Positions 6,698 through 10,221 of a stretch of 10,221 nt of DNA are shown here, piece by piece (the first letter of the stretch is position 1; each line of letters begins with the position of its first letter). The notes under the pieces are model-generated. The model was not told the DNA's origin. It saw only the letters and a program-made list of their open reading frames with translations, and did no database searches. The DNA comes from Candidatus Dojkabacteria bacterium. Its GTDB lineage: Bacteria > Patescibacteriota > Dojkabacteria > SC72. A program made the position numbers and the translations under genes. Location of the stretch: NCBI GenBank assembly GCA_012514355.1, contig JAAZAL010000074.1, positions 1 through 10,221 of the forward strand. The letters run 5' to 3'.

Positions 6698-7660
6698 ATG
6701 AAACTAATAGTATTTTCAATCTGTTTAAATGAAGAGAAAACAATAGGGGAACTACTAGATAGGATACCTAAAAAGATAGAAGGTATTGATGAAATAGTTA
6801 AAATGGTAATAGATGATGGAAGTACAGATAATACTGTTAAAATTGCTAAAGAACATGGAGCATTAGTATATTCTAATCATAGACAAAAGAAATTAGCATA
6901 CTCATTTCAAGTAGCAATAGATAAAGCATTAAAATTGGGAGCAGATATGTCAGTAAATATAGATGGAGATTTACAATTCTTACCAGAAGAAATACCTTTA
7001 CTAGTTAAACCAATAGTAGATGGAACTGCTCAATTTGTAGCAGGTAGTAGATTTAGTAAAGGAAAAAGACCAGAGAATATGTCTAAGGGTAAATATTTAG
7101 GTAATCAATTAGGTGCTAAGGTAGTAAGTAGTATTACTAATCAACACTTTGATGACGTTACCTGTGGATATAGAGCATACTCTAAAGAAGCAATGCTAGA
7201 GATGAATATAGATAGTAAATATACATATACCCAAGAATCATTCCAATTAATGGCTTCTAAAAATCTTAATATTTTACAGGTACCAATAAGTATTAAATAC
7301 TTTGAAGGAAGAAAATCAAGAGTAGTAAAAAGTGTATTTAGTTTTATTACTGTATCTGCCTTTAATATATTAAGAGCATTTAGAGATTTTGCTCCTATGA
7401 AATTCTTTGGGCTATTAAGTCTAATCCCCTTTATATTTGGGATATTAGCAATGCTGTTTGTAATAATATATAGATTAAAAACAGGAACATTTACACCCTT
7501 TAAATTCTTAGGACTAGCTGGAATATATTCTTTTACTTTAGGTATAGTAATAGCTCTTTTTGGTCTACTTTCTGATATGTTAGGTAGAATGGTAAATAAT
7601 CAAGAGAAGATATTGTATTACAGTAAGAAGAATTACTACTCTAAGAGAAAAAATAAGTAG
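6698..7660 (+). CDS. Membrane-anchored GT2 glycosyltransferase (DPM1/GtrB-like, polyprenyl-phosphate glycosyltransferase type)
   Basis: The protein has 320 residues. The N-terminal GT-A domain begins KLIVFSICLNEEKTIGELL (2-20), followed by MVIDDGSTDNTV (36-47), metal-binding IDGDLQFLPEEI (88-99), VAGSRFSKG (114-122) and DDVTCGYRAYSKEAM (152-166). These match the polyprenyl-phosphate mannosyl/glucosyltransferase group. Two hydrophobic C-terminal segments follow (about 233-258 and 266-295), then a basic tail, as in GtrB-like enzymes with two membrane helices. The likely reaction is sugar transfer from a nucleotide donor to a lipid phosphate, giving a lipid-linked monosaccharide for later use at the membrane; the sugar is unknown. 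The GARLAN-like lipid-contact region seen in some relatives is not obvious. It is probably co-transcribed with the upstream reductase; there is no Shine-Dalgarno before the ATG. Confidence 0.9.
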   Translation: MKLIVFSICLNEEKTIGELLDRIPKKIEGIDEIVKMVIDDGSTDNTVKIAKEHGALVYSNHRQKKLAYSFQVAIDKALKLGADMSVNIDGDLQFLPEEIPLLVKPIVDGTAQFVAGSRFSKGKRPENMSKGKYLGNQLGAKVVSSITNQHFDDVTCGYRAYSKEAMLEMNIDSKYTYTQESFQLMASKNLNILQVPISIKYFEGRKSRVVKSVFSFITVSAFNILRAFRDFAPMKFFGLLSLIPFIFGILAMLFVIIYRLKTGTFTPFKFLGLAGIYSFTLGIVIALFGLLSDMLGRMVNNQEKILYYSKKNYYSKRKNK

Positions 7661-7670
7661 CAAATTGTCC

Positions 7671-7699
7671 TTGAAGAATTATTTTTGATAAAGTAGAAT
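7671..7699 (+). promoter_or_regulatory. Putative sigma70-type promoter for the diacetamido-sugar operon
   Basis: TTGAAG (7671-7676) and TAGAAT (7694-7699) are separated by 17 bases and match the -35 and -10 consensus at 4 and 5 of 6 positions. The -10 ends 39 bases before the ATG at 7739, close to the 41 bases seen at the other + strand promoter. The rest of the 78-base gap is AT-rich with no terminator-like hairpin. Confidence 0.5.
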
Positions 7700-7738
7700 A
7701 ATCAAATTGTAAATACTTAAATTATTTTTTTCTAAATT

Positions 7739-8755
7739 ATGAAGAGACGAGTAGGAATAATTGGTTGTGGTCATATATTAATTAGACATATTGAGGCTAT
7801 AAAGGAAAATCCTCAAGAATTCGAATTGGTTGCCCTTTGTGATATCAATGAAGAAGTCCTTAATAATGCAGTAAAAGAGAATGGTAATGTTAAAGGATTT
7901 ACTGATTACAAAGAAATGTTAGAAGAGATGAAAGGAGATATGGACTTTGTAGTTATCGCTACTCCTAATCATTTACACTATCCTATGGCAATGGATGCTT
8001 TGCATTCTGGATATGATATTCTAATTGAAAAACCAATAGCTTTTGAAGCAGAGAAGGTACAAGAAATTCAAGATGAAGCTGATAAATTAGGAAGAGAAGC
8101 ATACTGTGTTTTACAAGTTAGGTATAATCCTACTGTAAATATGATGAAAAAAGTTTTGGAAGAAGGTTTATTAGGTGATATCCGAGCTATAACATTTATT
8201 CAAAGATGGCAAAGACCAGTAGGATATTTTAAGGATTGGAGAGGTTCTATTGATGAGGGGGGAAGATCCCTTTATGAATATGCAATCCACTATCTTGATA
8301 TCATACAGCTTCTTTTTGGAGTCCCTGATGTTAAGTCAACAGATACATTCAATCATAAGCATATGGATATTCCTTTTGAGGATACATCTTATTCCATTGT
8401 TCAATATAAAAATGGAGCCTCAGGTAGTATTGAGGTCAATGTTGCAGTTGAGCCATCTAATTTAGAGTGTTCAATTGCGATAATGGGTTCTCAAGGGTAT
8501 CTAAAAATTAGTGGGAATGCACTAGATAAAGTAGAAAGAGCTTCTTTTGAAACAGAGGAATTACAAAAGAAATGGGAAGAGATAGAATCTTCAAGCGGTG
8601 AATCTATTACCCCAAACTCCTATGGTACTCATGTTGGTTCATGTCCTAATCACCCCATTTTGTATGCACAGATAGCAAAAGGAAATGGTTTAAAGGTTTC
8701 TGAATCAGTCAATTCAATAAAGTTCATTCAAGATGTATATAAGGAGGAGAAGTAA
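7739..8755 (+). CDS. wlbA: Gfo/Idh/MocA-family oxidoreductase, WlbA/WbpB-like UDP-GlcNAc uronate 3-dehydrogenase
   Basis: This is an NAD-dependent oxidoreductase expected to oxidise C3 of UDP-2-acetamido-2-deoxy-glucuronate to the 3-keto sugar. The 338-residue protein has a Rossmann domain starting VGIIGCGHI (5-13), FVVIATPNHLHYPMAM (70-85) and the family hallmark EKP in DILIEKPIAF (93-102). The C-terminal substrate domain contains VLQVRYNPTV (124-133) and EYAIHYLDIIQLLFG (180-194), where His184 and Asp187 sit at the usual catalytic positions. VRYNPTV and the DEGG...HYLDIIQ block are typical of WlbA-type enzymes rather than inositol or glucose-fructose members. The specific assignment rests mainly on the next two genes, an acetyltransferase of WlbB type and a DegT aminotransferase, which form the wlbABC trio. 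The symbol should be read as '-like'. The stop is one base from the next ATG. Confidence 0.82.
   Translation: MKRRVGIIGCGHILIRHIEAIKENPQEFELVALCDINEEVLNNAVKENGNVKGFTDYKEMLEEMKGDMDFVVIATPNHLHYPMAMDALHSGYDILIEKPIAFEAEKVQEIQDEADKLGREAYCVLQVRYNPTVNMMKKVLEEGLLGDIRAITFIQRWQRPVGYFKDWRGSIDEGGRSLYEYAIHYLDIIQLLFGVPDVKSTDTFNHKHMDIPFEDTSYSIVQYKNGASGSIEVNVAVEPSNLECSIAIMGSQGYLKISGNALDKVERASFETEELQKKWEEIESSSGESITPNSYGTHVGSCPNHPILYAQIAKGNGLKVSESVNSIKFIQDVYKEEK
8742..8747 (+). promoter_or_regulatory. Consensus ribosome binding site that fixes the acetyltransferase start
   Basis: AGGAGG lies inside the last codons of the dehydrogenase, nine bases before the ATG at 8757. This is ideal Shine-Dalgarno spacing and selects that ATG over the in-frame ATG at 8733, which lies upstream of the site. 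It is the only full Shine-Dalgarno I see before any gene in the window. Confidence 0.8.
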
Positions 8756-8756
8756 T

Positions 8757-9413
8757 ATGGAATTAAAAGATGGTTTTAATATTAAAGATTTTGTTGTATT
8801 TGATACAAATATAAGAATACATCCTGATGCAGAAATAGCTAAAGACTCTATAATAGGAAACGATTCATTAATTTTGGATTGTAAGTTAGGTAAAGTTAAG
8901 ATAGGAGTAGGTTGTGTTGTAGGTAATTACTCTATGATTGAAGATAATGTTGAGATTGGAGATGGCTCTAAAGTTTGGCACTATAGTCATATACGAAATG
9001 GTGTTACTATTGGAAAGAACTGTATTCTTGGCGACTATGTATTCATTGATTCTGGTGTTGTAATAGGTGATGAGACAAAAATACAAAACTATGTACCTGT
9101 ATATCACGGTGTACAAATGGAAGAAGGTGTCTTTTTAGGACCGAATTCCTTAACAACAAACGATATGATTCCCAGAGCAAGAACAGAAGGGGGAGAAATT
9201 AAAGGTGCTCAAGATTGGCAGGTTTCTTCTATTCATATAGGAAAAGACGCATCTATAGGTGCAGGTGCTGTATTAAGACCTGGAATAAAAATTGGAGAGA
9301 AAGCATTAATTGGTGCAGGTGCAGTAGTCACTAAAGATGTCCCTGCGGGTGCTGTTGTTGTTGGTACTCCTGCCAAAATATTGAGATATATAGAAGGATA
9401 CGATCCTAAATAA
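8757..9413 (+). CDS. wlbB: Left-handed beta-helix N-acetyltransferase, WlbB/WbpD-like
   Basis: This is predicted to transfer an acetyl group from acetyl-CoA to the 3-amino group of the UDP-2-acetamido-3-amino uronic acid, as a trimer in the cytoplasm. The 218-residue protein is built of imperfect hexapeptide repeats from about residue 31 to 205 (IGNDS, VVGNYS, IGDGSK, IGKNCI, LGDYV, IGDETK and others). It contains the subfamily block SKVWHYSHI (71-79) and KIQNYVPVYHGVQMEEGVFLG (from residue 108), a loop with DMIPRAR (136-142), and the end VTKDVPAGAVVVGTPAKI (191-208). The KIQN...VY and TND...PR features are those of WbpD/WlbB-type sugar acetyltransferases rather than serine or chloramphenicol acetyltransferases. 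The start is set by the AGGAGG site at 8742. It is coupled to the dehydrogenase upstream and lies 17 bases from the aminotransferase. Confidence 0.87.
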   Translation: MELKDGFNIKDFVVFDTNIRIHPDAEIAKDSIIGNDSLILDCKLGKVKIGVGCVVGNYSMIEDNVEIGDGSKVWHYSHIRNGVTIGKNCILGDYVFIDSGVVIGDETKIQNYVPVYHGVQMEEGVFLGPNSLTTNDMIPRARTEGGEIKGAQDWQVSSIHIGKDASIGAGAVLRPGIKIGEKALIGAGAVVTKDVPAGAVVVGTPAKILRYIEGYDPK

Positions 9414-9430
9414 TTTTTTATGATATTCAG

Positions 9431-10221
9431 ATGATTCCTATATCTAAACCTTTAATAGAAGAGGAAGAGATTAGTGCGGTAGTTGAAGTATTAAAATCAG
9501 GAATGATTGCACAAGGTCCAAAAACAGCAGAATTAGAAGCTATGTTTGCAAAACTGTGTGGTACTAAACACGCTATTGCTTTCTCAAATGGAACAACGGC
9601 TATTCATAGCGGAGTAAGAGCTTTGGGTATAACAGATGGGGATGAAGTTATTACAGTACCTTTTACTTTTGTAGCTACAGCAAACCCTGTCTTAATGGAA
9701 AGAGGAAAAGTCGTTTTTGTTGATATATCAGAGGATGATTTTTGTATTGATCCGAATAAGATTGAGGAGAAAGTAACAGATAGAACAAAAGCAATTATTC
9801 CAGTAGATCTTTTTGGTCAGGTATACAAATATAAAGAGGTTAAGGAAATTGCAGATAAACACAACTTAAAGATATTGGAAGATGCCTGCCAAGCTGTAGG
9901 AGCTACACAAGATGGGAATACTGCAGGTAGTTTTGGAAATGTTGGAGCGTTTTCCTTGTATGCAACGAAAAATATTGCTACTGGTGAGGGAGGTATGCTA
10001 ACAACAAATGATGATGAAATTGCTAGACAAGCAAAAATGTTTAGACACCATGGACAAGATGAAGCAGTAAGATATGAATACTTAGCACTAGGACATAACT
10101 ACAGATTAACAGATTTAGCCGCTGCTTTAGGTGTAGAGCAGATGAAAAAGATAGATAGGATAATAAATACGAGAGTGGGAAATGCAAGTCTATATACTGA
10201 AGGACTATCAAGCATAGAAGG
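9431..10221 (+). CDS. DegT/DnrJ/EryC1-family PLP-dependent sugar aminotransferase (3' end beyond the window)
   Basis: An open frame of 263 full codons runs to the right edge without a stop; family members usually have about 360-390 residues, so roughly the last third is missing. It begins MIPISKPLIEEEEI, with SGMIAQGPKTAELE (23-36), SNGTTAIHSGVRAL (52-65) and VPFTFVATANPV (76-87). The PLP-contacting EDACQAVGA (150-158), the Schiff-base lysine in FSLYATKNIATGEGGM (Lys180), and GHNYRLTDLAAALG (221-234) are intact. The family transfers an amino group from glutamate to a keto sugar nucleotide. Behind WlbA- and WlbB-like genes the likely substrate is the 3-keto uronic acid made by the dehydrogenase (WlbC/WbpE role). 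The family is too broad for a symbol on sequence alone. The ATG at 9431 fits the family N-terminus exactly; no Shine-Dalgarno precedes it. Confidence 0.93.
   Translation, partial: MIPISKPLIEEEEISAVVEVLKSGMIAQGPKTAELEAMFAKLCGTKHAIAFSNGTTAIHSGVRALGITDGDEVITVPFTFVATANPVLMERGKVVFVDISEDDFCIDPNKIEEKVTDRTKAIIPVDLFGQVYKYKEVKEIADKHNLKILEDACQAVGATQDGNTAGSFGNVGAFSLYATKNIATGEGGMLTTNDDEIARQAKMFRHHGQDEAVRYEYLALGHNYRLTDLAAALGVEQMKKIDRIINTRVGNASLYTEGLSSIE

Noticed and set aside
6959..6973. IDGDLQ in the DPM1-like enzyme seen as a damaged DAD motif
   Set aside because: DGDLQ is a known variant in polyprenyl-phosphate glycosyltransferases and keeps both metal-binding aspartates.
8250..8465. Small + strand frame of 71 codons inside the dehydrogenase
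   Set aside because: It is out of frame within conserved dehydrogenase sequence, with no ribosome binding site or domain.
8733..8756. Upstream in-frame ATG for the acetyltransferase
   Set aside because: It lies before the AGGAGG at 8742 and overlaps the dehydrogenase. The ATG at 8757 has ideal spacing and only one base between the genes.

Overview
The window is an AT-rich stretch of a bacterial surface-polysaccharide gene cluster. In order it holds a two-gene ABC exporter, four glycosyltransferase (GT2) loci, a dTDP-4-dehydrorhamnose reductase, and the start of a three-gene cassette for a 2,3-diacetamido uronic acid sugar nucleotide. Genes are tightly packed and nearly all lie on the + strand. 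No RNA gene, insertion sequence, CRISPR array or phage gene was seen. The longest stretch without a gene is about 100 bases.

The organism cannot be named from this sequence. The standard bacterial genetic code fits, and two upstream sites look like ordinary sigma70-type promoters. Almost no gene has a Shine-Dalgarno sequence; the one clear exception is the acetyltransferase at 8757. That argues against a typical Bacillota genome and would suit a low-GC lineage that initiates largely without Shine-Dalgarno pairing. A Candidate Phyla Radiation bacterium is one possibility, but this is only inference.

Layout: positions 2-130 are the tail of an upstream gene whose stop overlaps the start of the exporter permease (130-903). 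The ATPase (907-1641) and a large tandem-domain glycosyltransferase (1644-3565) follow as one operon. The large glycosyltransferase is split by a frame change at an A5 tract near 2388-2393. Next is a glycosyltransferase on the minus strand (3566-4636) whose stop codon abuts the stop of the tandem enzyme, and then a divergent glycosyltransferase (4725-5729). A consensus extended -10 promoter precedes the rmlD-like reductase (5832-6677) and a membrane-anchored DPM1/GtrB-like glycosyltransferase (6698-7660). A second promoter precedes the last operon: a Gfo/Idh/MocA dehydrogenase (7739-8755), a left-handed beta-helix acetyltransferase (8757-9413) and a DegT-family aminotransferase that runs off the window (9431 onward).

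Inferred joint role: the last operon would convert UDP-GlcNAc uronic acid to its 3-acetamido derivative (WlbA/WlbB/WlbC or WbpB/WbpD/WbpE chemistry). RmlD would complete dTDP-L-rhamnose. The glycosyltransferases would assemble a lipid-linked glycan, and the ABC pair would export it. The genes for the remaining steps (RmlA/B/C, UDP-GlcNAc 6-dehydrogenase, an initiating transferase) are not in the window.
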